In this document: piece after piece, positions 9,559 to 19,415 of the stretch | Layout: every line of letters starts with the position of its first letter | Position numbering within the stretch: the first letter of the stretch is position 1 | Assembly: GCA_008704415.1 (NCBI GenBank) | Contig: VXIS01000390.1 | Coordinates: forward strand, 1-40,185 | Source: Sphaerosporella brunnea | Taxonomy: Eukaryota; Ascomycota; Pezizomycetes; Pezizales; Pyronemataceae | Direction of reading: 5' to 3' | Length of the DNA stretch: 40,185 nucleotides | Notes under the pieces: model-generated | Seen by the model: the letters and a program-made list of their open reading frames with translations, nothing else | Told to the model about the DNA's origin: nothing | Database searches by the model: none | Made by a program: the position numbers and the translations under genes

Positions 9559-12500
9559 ATGAACACCTTTTCTTACAAGTTCGGTACCTCGGGGCTCTCT
9601 TACCTCACCTCGCCCTCCCACTCCGCCTACAATTTCGGCAAAGGGGACTTTTCCATTGAGGCCTGGGTCAAGACCTTCCATGGAGGACCTATCATGGCCC
9701 GAAAGGTTACGGACGGAGGTCCTTCCCACGGCGGTTTTTTCCTCACGCTCGAGATGCACGCCATCGTCTTTACTAGTGATGATGGGAGCTACTGGAATTC
9801 TCTCAGGGGCACTGCTGATGTCTGTGATGGAAGATGGCACCACGTAGCCGCCGTGCGCTCCGGCACCACCGGTTTCCTCTACCTAGACGGTGTCCAAGTC
9901 CCCGCCACAGGCTCCGGGAATGCTTTTCCCCCCTTGAACGTCAATTCGACTGACCGCCTCACCATCGGCACAGTGGACCAGACAACGCAGCCGAACCGCT
10001 TCTTCCGCGGTATGCTGGCTGAGATCCGGCTGTGGAATACGGCTCGCACCGCGGCGCAGGTTCTCGGCAATAGGAACTATCGTTTGTCTCCCGTGGGTCT
10101 CGGTTCTGATCTGGTCGGGTACTGGCCAGCCGAGTTTGGGTTTGCCTTGGACTTTTCCAACACCCGGAACACGACTACCGCTTCTGGACCGAACCCCGGC
10201 TCTGGAGAATGCCCACCGCTGACTTCTCCCGAATTCGAAACCCTCTCCTCCATCTTCCACGGCATCTACGACGCCGCTACAAAGCCGGCGAGTGGTGGCG
10301 GCAATTGGTCGTCCGGCAGAAGTCTCGCCTTAACGACTCAGGGATTCGTCGTCGTCAATGGGAACACCGTCATTCGTGGCGCTCAAATACAGGGCATCCA
10401 AATCAAATGGTCCGCGGCTGGAAATCCATTCGAGGCGGACATCGAGTTCATGAACTGGAGCACAACCCCGAATTATTGGCCCACCCGGGAGTCACGCCCG
10501 TTGTTCGAGGGCACGATGAAAGAAGGCTCCGGAGCACCACAGCTGTATAAGGGCTGGTTGGCACCTATAAGGGTTGGCTGTGGTTGGGTCTTGAATATCG
10601 GTACCGGCCTCGTCCTCAGCTGCCCGAACCCGGGTGTCGGCTCAGCAGTGACCCTCGTCCCGAAGGACCCGCACTCGCACGACCACTTCTGCAGATACGA
10701 TTCGGCAACTATTCTCCACATGGACTCTGGCCTGGCGCTGAAGCCAGCCAATGCCGATGCTGCAGGCTCCAGGATTTTCTTAACGACGCCCTCACCTGGC
10801 GGCGCGAAGTCGAGTTGGTCGTTCGAGCCAAACGGAACCATCGTTTTGAAGGCTAAACCCTCCCTCGGGCTGGCGGCTGACTCCAGCCAGCTGGCTCCCA
10901 TCCTTGCCAATGTCAACCCCTCCGACGAAAAGCAGCAATGGCTCAGCCCGCAAGGCAGCCAGGTCATCTTTAACGGCTCCGGAAGCGTCATGTCTGGGAG
11001 CCAGAGTGGCCCGGTAATTGCTCAGAAGACCGACGGAGCGCCAGAGCAGCTGTGGTATACCTTCAGGTCGGCCATCCTCTGCGGATCCACGGCCCAGGCA
11101 CTCACGACAAGCGTCGGTGCCGGGGTTGGAACTACGTTGAGCCTCGCGCGCTGGAGCCCAAGCGACACGAAACAGCAGTTCCTTATCCAGGGCGGCCAGA
11201 TCAAACATACAGCCTCGGGCCTCATCGTGGTCGCCAACCTGAGCACGAAAAAACTTGTTCTTGCCAGCGCGCAAACTACCGGAACAGCAGCGCAATGGTC
11301 ACTCTCGACTCCGGTCGGCGCCGCTTCTGCTAAAGCGGAAGAGCACTTGAGAGCCAAACGCGAAACCGTGAGTACCAGTGCTACCGCCACCTACTCTGTG
11401 AGCATATCTACAGGCGATTATATCGCCGCTGGTACCGATGACAGGGTAGAGATATCACTGCAGAGCAAGGACACTACCCTTCCGTTCCAGATACTCGATC
11501 ACAATACGACCAACACCGATCCATTCGAGCGCGGTCATACCGATACATTCCGTCTGGAGGGTCTTCAGAACATTGGTACGGTGAAATACGTGACCATACG
11601 TTACGGCGGGAACAACTGGCTCTGGAACGAACGCTGGGTTGTCGATCAAATGGTGGTCGTCAACGAAACGGAACATATGGTGTCCACCTTCTCCACCTTT
11701 GGCTATGGATATACAGCGCAGTTTGAGATGCCATCAGTTGCGTCTTTTGCAGCGGTTAATTATCGGTATATCCAAATAGCGAATTGCAAAATGGCTCTCG
11801 GTATGGCCCCTGCCCAGGACGCGATCGGCGCAAGGTTCGGTTGGTATCATACCTGGATCTCGGTGCTCAACACGGAAGGTCCCCCGGTAAAGACATGGTT
11901 TGACTGTGCTGGCGGGCACGAAGGCCCTGGAACCATCAACGATGTGGTCACCGGTTTGTGTGACCGACAACAAGTCGTCCGGATGTCTACCGGTCGCCCC
12001 TATGATGCTCAACATCCGCTCCGCGAAGCCTACGGAACGAACAGGACAGACGGTGTCGACAACGCCAATGTGCGCGCAGACGGAAAGGTGAAGTGGGACG
12101 GGCAATGCCATCAGATAGCGTATGAACCTCTGGATCTCTGAATATGCCGAAATTTTTACTGATTGTTCTCCGCTTCACAGGAACCGGTATTTGTGGACCT
12201 GCATACCCTCTAAAACGATCGCCTCTGCGCCCTACGCTAATCAACCGCCCGGGTACGGGCTTTCTTCTTGTGCTTTCGGCACATATGGGGTGGGCTTTGA
12301 CGACTGGTGCATAAAATGCGGCTTTGAACGACAGGCCGGCCAGAGCGACGACAATCTCTTGACCTGGGTACAGCTGTTGGTTCCAGTTGTAGAAAAGGCC
12401 CGAGATATCCGCAATTGGATTCTGCGCTTCCGGAACGACATCAACACTGCGAGTGACCCAGCCCCTGATGGTCCTGAAGTCCGCAAGCTTTTGACCACCC

Positions 12501-12583
12501 TCAAAAACCGAGGGAATACCGTGCCGGAGATGGCGAAGTTGACCAATCTGACCGAGGCGAAGATCAATCAGATTCTTGCTTAG
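9559..12583 (+). CDS. Multi-domain LamG / beta-trefoil / PLAT protein, two exons
   Basis: Exons 9559-12119 and 12181-12583 encode 987 residues. Residues 10-200 resemble a LamG/concanavalin-type domain (FSIEAWVKT, GRWHHVAAVRSG, FLYLDG, EIRLWNTART). Residues 232-333 form a separate beta-rich unit I do not recognise. Residues 335-585 look like ricin-type beta-trefoil repeats (SGLALKP, SLGLAAD, each followed by a QW/SW strand). Residues 612-720 match PLAT/LH2 spacing (TGDYIAAGTDD, DPFERGHTDTF). The C-terminal unit has HTWISV (His764), a cysteine-rich stretch and CHQIAN (Cys850-Asn855), suggesting a permuted papain-like fold (inference). No signal peptide or membrane segment is seen. The open frame extends 13 codons upstream without an ATG, so the ATG at 9559 is the start. 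It has a TATA box upstream and AATAAA downstream and looks intact. Function unknown; carbohydrate or lipid binding is plausible. Confidence 0.8.
12120..12180 (+). other. 61-nt intron of the LamG/PLAT gene
   Basis: Donor GTATGA, branch-like ctgat near 12160 and acceptor cacag. Splicing joins ATA GC|G AAC in frame, completing a CHQIAN motif. If retained, a TGA at 12139 ends the protein after CHQIA, six residues into the intron, and 133 residues are lost. Confidence 0.8.
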
Positions 12584-12845
12584 CAATAAGAAATTTTCTG
12601 CTGAGAGAGTCGAGACTTTTGATGTTTTCTTTTACTAGGTTAGTTCAGGGAATCTTGTGCCCGCCTACTTCACCGGTCGTTTTTTTATGGTTTCTTTCTT
12701 TCTTTCTTTTTATTTTTTCTATTTTGGAGGCTAGCTTGCGAGTCCGTCTTGAACCCCCCCCCCCCCCCCCTCTCCCCCCGGAGAATGAATGGAGGATTTA
12801 TGTGTCACTTGTTGGTTTACGGTCGTTTGAATGTATTCCCAGATG

Positions 12846-12851
12846 AATAAA
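12846..12851 (+). terminator. Polyadenylation signal AATAAA
   Basis: AATAAA lies about 260 bp after the stop codon of the LamG/PLAT gene, beyond a T-rich tract and a long C run near 12760. Confidence 0.4.
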
Positions 12852-14300
12852 TGATGGAGTCCCACAATTGAGACAATCATCACAACCGACCCAATGACCT
12901 ATTGATTCGACTAGTGGCCTCCGCTCGCGCTCAATGTCAACCCCCATCCCTTCCGCCTGTATATGCCAATCCTAATGCCGCCTCTGTGCATACCCCTCGC
13001 AATCGGAGTTCCTCAATACCCGGCAAAGTTGCTTGAACGAGGGTATTAACCAACCATCTTGTACTTTGATGAGGGTAGCGGCGCCGCGCTATAGTAGTCA
13101 TCACGTCGTACAAGCAGGTGCCTGTGCTTCACTACTATCACGCGGGGCGGCCCGCGGGATTATCGCCCTGACGTTCCTTCCGCAACTAAGCTGCATGTAT
13201 ATTAGAGAGCTAGTGAGACATGGCTCGTGTTGCTGCATTGTAGGAGTGCGATATTCATCCGCTGCTTTGCGTGCTCATTAGCTGAACTCCGCGCTCTAAA
13301 AATGAGCTGCCAAGTTGGGCGCAAACTCAGCCGAAGTGAATGGAACGAGATTTCCGGATTGAGCACTGGCGACTTCGTCAGCGGCGTTGTCGAGTGGGTT
13401 GGGGTACATATCCGCCGCGTTAAGAAGTTTCTCCGGTGCATTGGGGTGGCCCAGAGCTGCGGAAATATGCGAACTTGATCGAACTTCTCGTTCGTTGAGC
13501 TGGTGAGGCACTTGCACGCGATAGCGATTACATCCATTGGTGCGGAAGAATATCAAGCATCGCCTCTCCTACATACTTCATGCGTAGAGTGTAACAGCTT
13601 CTCAGGTCGTACTGAAGCGTATACGCGTAGGATACCTAGGTATGCCGTTCTGTAGTCATACAAAAGCATGCACATACCATTCAAGCTTGTAATATAGAGT
13701 GAAGATCCTATGCCACAAGCTTTGTATCACAGACCGTGGAATTCCGCCACCACAAGGCGAGGGATTCCCCAAAATAGTACCTATACTAAGTAGCTATGTA
13801 GAGTAGGTACTAATGTCGCAAAATTTCTAGCTGCCAAGCTCCCTGGCTGTGGCGATATCAATATGGTGATTTGCCGGGCCAAATAGACTCCCATACAGAC
13901 TGCAAATCTTTGCTCCCACACCACGCATGTTAAAAGTAAAAGCCAGCTATTAAGCTATAGAGAATCGCCCAAGTCACTCAGCCTTTGTGGAGAAGTCACT
14001 TCGCCAAAATTCCCATCGTACGAGTGAATTTGATACAATTTTATCTGGTTTGAAGCAGCAGAGGCTAAGTTAGTGCGCGCCGTTGTGGAAAAGTTACTCA
14101 GCCTTGTGGTAAAGTTACTTGGTTACTGCTGCTTTGAGCTCACGGTAGTTTAGGGTCGGGGTAAGTGATATCAAAAGCATGCAGATTGAAAGCAATGAAA
14201 ACAATTGAAACGTTTCACCTTGCAGAAAAAATAGGTTGTCGGATATGCCTTACAACATTGAGTGTTTATAGGTCCGACTGCTTTCAACCTCATATCAAAA
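12852..14300. other. No convincing gene; short repeats
   Basis: Several frames of 80-110 codons overlap on both strands at 13200-13560 with no recognisable motif. A small hairpin, TAGTACCTA ... TAGGTACTA, sits at about 13776-13811. A motif like ttgtggaaaagttactcagcc recurs three times at about 13985-14120. Confidence 0.4.
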
Positions 14301-14385
14301 AGCCCCCATGGCCCAGTGGTATAAACTGCCGGGTAGGACTGGTACCCCTTCACAGCTGGGGTGCCCCGGTTCAAGTCCTGGGGCT
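14301..14385 (+). tRNA. tRNA-like sequence (pseudogene or SINE head)
   Basis: There is a good A box (tggcccagtggt at 14309) and a perfect B box (ggttcaagtcc at 14368-14378), with a possible acceptor pairing of agcccc and ggggct at the ends. I could not fold a proper anticodon loop with U33: candidate loops are GGACTGG and TTCACAG. The 85-nt length would fit a type II tRNA or a tRNA with a short intron. A decayed tRNA or a tRNA-derived SINE is more likely than a working gene. Confidence 0.4.
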
Positions 14386-16586
14386 TCCTCGCCGCCTCCT
14401 ACACTCCTGGGAGCGGAAGGTTTTTGCTGATCTCCCCTTTGCGTAGATTTTGTTGCCTAAGCGCGTGGACTTTTTTATTAATTTTCTTACGCATTTCTTT
14501 TATTTTCTTTGTCGCTTGGTTGAGAGGGGAGGTGTGGAGTTGAATGGTGGGTTACTGAGCAGGCGGGAGTGGACAGAGTGAGAATGCATGACCGCACTCC
14601 TCACGCTTGCTCATTAGAAGAAAGACCACACGGTGTGCAGTCATTAGTACAGCGCCACTTAAAGTAAAGTCATATGTACGTTGCAGTCAGGGCGTATGTG
14701 TGTGAAACACGGCGCAGTTGCTTTCATTCAGTGTCGTCGATATGGCTCCGCTCCAGAATGATAGAGCTGTGCAGTTGGTCGGAAATTCAGGGTTGAGCCT
14801 CCGGAAAACGCCACCGGAAAACGCCACACCAACTACATTATAGGAAATCGTCACTCGCTGGGAAGCCGGGTAAATTTTCGCGCCGGAAACTTCTCTATAT
14901 ATATAGGGATAGGTAGAATAAATGTACGTGATTTTCTCTATTGCAGCGGGCGTCGGGCATGGTGGTAGAGTGAAGCGCCGGCGTCGTCGCTGTTCTACTT
15001 GCTAAGACAAAAGTTACGAACGATGTCATGACTACTGACCAAGGTTACTGAATATAACCTGAACGTAACTCCGTTCATGGGCAACACTACCTCAAACCCA
15101 GCCCCAGATGGTGAGACGGTGGGCAAATAGTGTAGCTTTGCGCCTCAGCACCAAAAAAGACCTCGTGAACACAGTATGAGTTTGGGGGGTATCGGTATCT
15201 TCAATCACCATACCTGACCATCCAACCAGCATTTGGTATGTTACTTCAGTAGTTGGTTGAAACTGTTTTTTCACGTCAAACCAGTGTGATCCAAACTCGC
15301 TCCTAGACCGGCTCTTGTGTCAGTGTTATTTTGGCTTGGTTGGACAATTGTAATTCTAAATATTCAAAACGCTATGGGGATTTTGCGGTTGACGAAGGGA
15401 AGCTTCAGGTATTTTTTTTGTTCTTGGTCACAGACACGAAAGTTGATGCTCAGGTTGCCGGGAAGCCGCCATTTTAAGTTGCCTACCACTTTTTCTCGCG
15501 AGTAAGGGACGTGGCTTAGTGACTTCGCCACTACCCCATCTACGCGAGATTCTATGGTATGAAATTGAAGGTTGGGGCATGCCGTCGGATTCCTCGTCAA
15601 ATCCTTCACTATCCAATTCGGTTGGATATTGCAGCAAGCGATGAGAATGGCACGTCACCGGTCACCGCGGGGTGCTTGTACGTAGAAACCTGTTGGCCGC
15701 CGTCACTTGGGCTTTGTACTTGCATGGAAATATATCACCGATGAGTGTTTCACTCCAGGGATCTACTTCTTCATGGCCTACCAGGAGATGTGCCAACGGT
15801 TGGGGCAACCCACCTTGCGTTGGGGAGGACACGGTATCTTCCTCTTCACCGGTGTCACACGCAACGTACCGGACTGCAGCTTGATCTTGCAGCAGACTGC
15901 CAGTAGGATCCATCGACTTGTTTCCCTAATGTGGAGCTCCATTTGAACTACAAACACTCAAAGGGTTTTCTGAGCAAAGCGGCACGAGGCGAGGAGTGGT
16001 GGGGAGCTTGTGCACCACCACTTCAGTTGCCGTTTGGGAAGTTTGTCTTTCCGTGTTACTCCTCCGCCGTTCCTTTCAATTGCGCTGTCACTTTCACGGT
16101 GTATCTTGCAAAACTCCAACCACTAAAATATTTTGTACCATCCTCGACGCTTGCTACAGTACTTGGTGGTCGAGCGGACGGTTGAGAGCCGAAGAAGTCG
16201 GATGTTCATCTGCGCCATGTCCGTAGTGGCCGTCTACGGTCTGAGCGGTAGGGGCCGTGATGATGGAATTTATCATTACTGTGTTGATGCGGAGGGCAGA
16301 TGCATTGAGCGGCACTGAGAAGATCCAGCGCGAGTATCCGAGGCGCGACTTTACGAACACAATACCAGAGGAGCTATGTATTTAGACCGTGCTGGACGTG
16401 CGTCGTGCGGATAGGCAGGGCACCCGGCGAAACACAATACAAATGAACGTGAAGGTTGTTTGCGAAGCGTAAAATGTTCCGTCCATGAAGCGCCATTCCC
16501 ATGCGTCCAGCCCAAAGCTAGGGTAAATATGCAGATCCTCTGACTTCGTGGCGTGTGACAACCTGTGATCCTTCGACAGTCGCGAC
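14386..16586. other. No convincing gene
   Basis: A plus-strand frame at 15707-15946 (about 79 codons, no ATG near its start) contains YITDECFTPGIYFFMAYQEM and could be a gene remnant, but overlapping frames on both strands are equally open. Part of an inverted pair of element-like ends lies at 14791-14928. Confidence 0.35.
14791..14928 (+). repeat. Element-like end, left member of a distant inverted pair
   Basis: The order is ggttgagcc, then two ccggaaaacgcc-type units, then acaccaact, then after a 55-bp insert ctctatatatatagggatagg. The same blocks occur in reverse complement at 24248-24351. Confidence 0.6.
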
Positions 16587-16603
16587 TACCGTATTAAGAG
16601 ACA

Positions 16604-16831
16604 CCCCTCTAAAAATAGTAAGCGCGGGCCCAGCCGCCATTTTAGTGCGCCAAGACGCCAAGACGAGCGCTAAGGCGTTTATGGACGTGAGTATTGGCGC
16701 TAGCCAACTTCAGCAGGGGAACACAGGAGGACAAGTCTATACTGCGCTAAACCTAAAGTCGTGCAGAGCGCGCCAAGATGACTTGGCGCGCTAATTTACG
16801 TCTTGGTGCGCGCTTGCTATTTTTAGAGGAG
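16604..16831. mobile_element. MITE with CTCTAAAAATAG ends
   Basis: The left end cccctctaaaaatagtaag (16604) matches, inverted, the right end gcttgctatttttagaggag (ending 16831). A second inverted pair (gcgccaagacg and gtcttggtgcg) lies inside. The right flank is TA; the left dinucleotide is CA, so the exact ends may be off by a few bases. 228 bp, no coding capacity. Confidence 0.65.
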
Positions 16832-16844
16832 TATTATTCCGGTA

Positions 16845-17072
16845 TGGTGCAGGTGGCCTTAAACCAACCTGTCGCTCAAACTTTCCCCGACTTCAATAAC
16901 ATCACAAGATTGCGCGATTGGTGGAAGCCAGCGCCTCAGTCTTACAGAGCGCATCTTATTTAGGGGACGGGAGGGCTGTTTCCCAGAGTTCTCACGTGGT
17001 GATCAGTTTATTATAAACAGTCGTTGCCGTCTCCACCACCGCCGACGGGTCGGTTTAAGGCCGCCTGCACCA
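16845..17072. mobile_element. MITE, TGGTGCAGG family, copy A
   Basis: The left end TGGTGCAGGTGGCCTTAAACC follows a TA (16843-16844); the right end ggtttaaggccgcctgcacca precedes a TA (17073-17074). TA duplications and inverted ends suggest a Tc1/mariner-type MITE of 228 bp. Confidence 0.78.
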
Positions 17073-17190
17073 TACGATGAGAATTGCCGGCGCCGAAGTC
17101 AATCTTTTCTAAGTAGCAAACGTACTATTTATGGAAACATGACACCGCCGGCGAATCTTGATTGATGGCCAAGAGGGACGGGCACTGGTA

Positions 17191-18125
17191 TGGTGCAGGC
17201 AGCTATAAACCTAGTCGTCGGAGATGGACGACCACAACCAAAGCCGTCGTCCCCGCATCGGAAATCAGAGGAAAACAAGCATCAAGCACCCAAAGCAGAG
17301 GCGCTCTATAAGCCAGTGCTTTCCGCTCTCACCGTTCCCGCCCTTACTTGCTGCTTTTGTTTTGTTTTGATCATAATGTATTCGGCTGCTTGCGGCCATG
17401 ACATATGGTTGTATACAGAAAGTCTACCCTTGGACCTCAGGTGTCCACAGACGGGCGTGACTTGTGAAGATGAAGATGACGATATTCGCACCAAGGAAAT
17501 TCGTCGCCCACACTAAGGAAAGGACAGGCAACAAAGGAAAGAAGGAAAGGAGGAAAGGAGGAGAAGAGGAGAAGAGGAGAAGAGGGGAAGAGGAGGAGAG
17601 GAGGAGAGGAGGAGAGGAGAATAGGAGGAGAGGAGGAGAGGAGAAGAGGAGAAGAGGAGGAGAGGAGAAGAGGAGGAGAGGAGGAGAGGAGGAGAGGAGA
17701 AGAGGAGGAGAGGAGGAGAGGAGAAGAGGAGAAGAGGAGGAGAGGAGAAGAGGAGGAGAAGAGGAGAAGAGGAAGGGGAGAAGGAGAAACAGAAAGGTAC
17801 AGGCCCAGAAACATTATTGTGGTCTCGCGGGCCATTTGCCAATCTGAGTGCTGCCCAGGAAAGCCAAAACAGCTTCTGTGCAGCGCCCGTCTGCCAGTAT
17901 TTTTTTGACAGGTGTGGGGGTCTTGTTCCACCCTTCGCTTCCGTCCTCCCCACCTGTCACGCGTTTAACCGTACGCCAGAGAGAATCCTGCTCCTTGCGC
18001 CACATCGCGCACCGCTTGAAGAGGTGTTCTCGTGTCTGTTGGGGTGCCTTACGGCAGCCTTGCTTGCTGCTTATTTTCCGACGAAAATATCCGTGCGACG
18101 ACCAGGTTTATAGCTGCCTGCACCA
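17191..18125. mobile_element. MITE-like element, TGGTGCAGG family, copy B
   Basis: TGGTGCAGGCAGCTATAAAC opens the element after TA (17189-17190), and the inverted copy closes it before TA (18126-18127). It is 935 bp long, much larger than the other copies because it contains a purine-rich simple repeat at 17535-17790. No transposase motif was found. Confidence 0.78.
17535..17790. repeat. Purine-rich (GGAGA/GAA) simple repeat
   Basis: About 250 bp of almost pure A and G on the plus strand, in gaggagaagag-type units. All six frames are trivially open in places, so the Glu/Arg-rich and Ser/Leu-rich frames are not genes. Such strand-asymmetric tracts can form triplex DNA. Confidence 0.9.
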
Positions 18126-18373
18126 TACGACGGAGACAGCGGCCGTGAGAATTAGAGTTGAGTACTCTAGTACATAGGTGTCCTCAACCATACCGCGCCC
18201 AGCCATTGTCGCCTTAGATAGTGTTGTCGCCGTCACATAAGATTCGTCGGCGGTGTCATGGTTCCAAACATAGTACATTTGCTACTTAGAAAAGATTGAC
18301 TTCGGCGCCGGTAATTCTCATCGTACCGGAATGATACGGTAGGGGTGTGACTCTTAAGTGAGATAGTACGGTA

Positions 18374-18991
18374 TGTATAATACTGCCCCATCCTGACGGG
18401 TTGCCTTTTTAGGCAATCTTCAGGTTCAACTGTCAGAACCTTGGCTCTCCATACGCGGCTCACAATAGCTGCAGATGCTACTTTTCACCGTTCTCAGCAA
18501 CTGCTGGCGGGGCGGGGGGGCAGGATCTGGGCGCGCAGACTGCCGGCGCTGGTCGCATATGTATGCACATTTTTCGAGTAGACGAGGTTTTGCTGCTTGT
18601 GGCTGCATGCACCATTTTCAGAAGCACAGGTGAGATCTGGAGGCTTGGTATACTCATGCGTGACGTTTTTTTTTTGTTTTTTCTTTCCTTTTCGCTGCGA
18701 GAACGGCGATGTCGGACGATTGCAAACCCTTTGTTTCCTCGACTTGACAACAAGGACATGCCAGAAAGCAGAGCCCGTGGCGCAGTGTCGCGCCGCTCTC
18801 CCGCCTGTGGTTCTGGCACGTCCTTACGGCCGAGTTAAACACGTCTTCAACATACAAGCCAACCAATGGATACCGAATCTACTCGAGAATCTCGGCGGCC
18901 TGGTGCAAGCGGTCACTTGCAGGATCAGTGTTGACAAGGCACTACTGTGTCCGCGGCGGTTGGAGCCTACTTCCACCGACCCGGATACGCA
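18374..18991. other. Upstream flank of copia-1; decayed gene sequence
   Basis: No complete gene. The last 40 bases (about 18950-18991) encode GAYFHRPGYA in the frame that continues after the retrotransposon at 23181, so this is the 5' part of the interrupted gene. A possible ATG is at 18710 (MSDDCKPF), but stops follow and I could not build an exon model. Confidence 0.4.
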
Positions 18992-19176
18992 TGTTGGAAA
19001 AGGATTTTCGGGTGGCGACCGTGGGTCTAGATTTCTTGTTTCCGTTTGCCGTAGTTTGATAGTTGTCCTTTTCCTGTTGCTTTGCCCATGCGGCGCTGTA
19101 TATAAAGGTCCGACGCTCGCCCTCCGACGTCGGACGAACCAAGCTTTCTCTCCTCTCTCAACCTCGTCGTTCAACA
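18992..19176 (+). repeat. copia-1 5' LTR
   Basis: Starts TGTTGGAAAAGG and ends CGTTCAACA. It contains a TATA box (gtatataaagg near 19099), the likely promoter of the element. Confidence 0.95.
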
Positions 19177-19197
19177 GGTTATGAGCCCTCTGCGCTT
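19177..19197 (+). other. copia-1 primer-binding site (half tRNA-iMet)
   Basis: GGTTATGAGCCCT directly follows the LTR. It is complementary to the anticodon arm of initiator methionine tRNA (GGGCTCATAACC), not to a tRNA 3' end. This is the half-tRNA priming known from copia-type elements. The second copia element has the same 13 bases at its 5' LTR. Confidence 0.75.
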
Positions 19198-19206
19198 CCG
19201 CTGAGT

Positions 19207-19408
19207 GTCACCTCCGCTCTGACTGCCTGTAGTCACCTCCGCTCTGACTATCTCCCATCGCCGAGTCTGTTCGCAGTCACCTCTGCTCTGACTGCTTGAA
19301 CCCGTTGATAGTCACCTCCGCTCTGACTATTCTCCTATCGCCGAGTCTTTCCTTCCCAGTCACCTCCGCTCTTACTGACGATTCTGTTCGCGTCACCTCC
19401 GCTCTGAC
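19207..19408 (+). repeat. Leader repeats: six copies of GTCACCTCCGCTCTGAC
   Basis: Near-identical copies start at 19207, 19232, 19276, 19311, 19359 and 19392, with uneven spacing (25-48 bp) between the primer site and the gag ATG. Because the spacing is uneven they are dispersed direct repeats rather than a plain minisatellite. They could act in RNA packaging, priming or translation (inference). Confidence 0.85.
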
Positions 19409-19415
19409 GACCAAT

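Larger units (their letters stand above)
16587..18373. mobile_element. Long-TIR DNA element containing three nested MITEs
   Basis: An 87-bp block at 17074-17160 (from acgatgagaattgccgg) is repeated in inverse orientation at 18239-18325 with roughly 8% divergence. If the two MITEs to its left are removed, the homology extends outward to a TACCGTA end at 16587 matching TACGGTA at 18367-18373, with a 9-bp indel. No transposase is recognisable inside, and I see no clear target duplication. The central insert is the MITE at 17191-18125. Confidence 0.7.

Noticed and set aside
13202..13556. Overlapping 80-110-codon frames on both strands
   Set aside because: Several frames are equally open and none has a recognisable motif or flanking signals.
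14301..14385. Functional tRNA gene
   Set aside because: A and B boxes are good, but no fold gives a proper anticodon loop with U33 together with a seven-base acceptor stem; kept only as tRNA-like.
17464..17953. Long Glu/Arg-rich and Ser/Leu-rich frames on both strands
   Set aside because: They are translations of a purine-rich simple repeat inside a MITE; no start, domain or non-repetitive coding signal.
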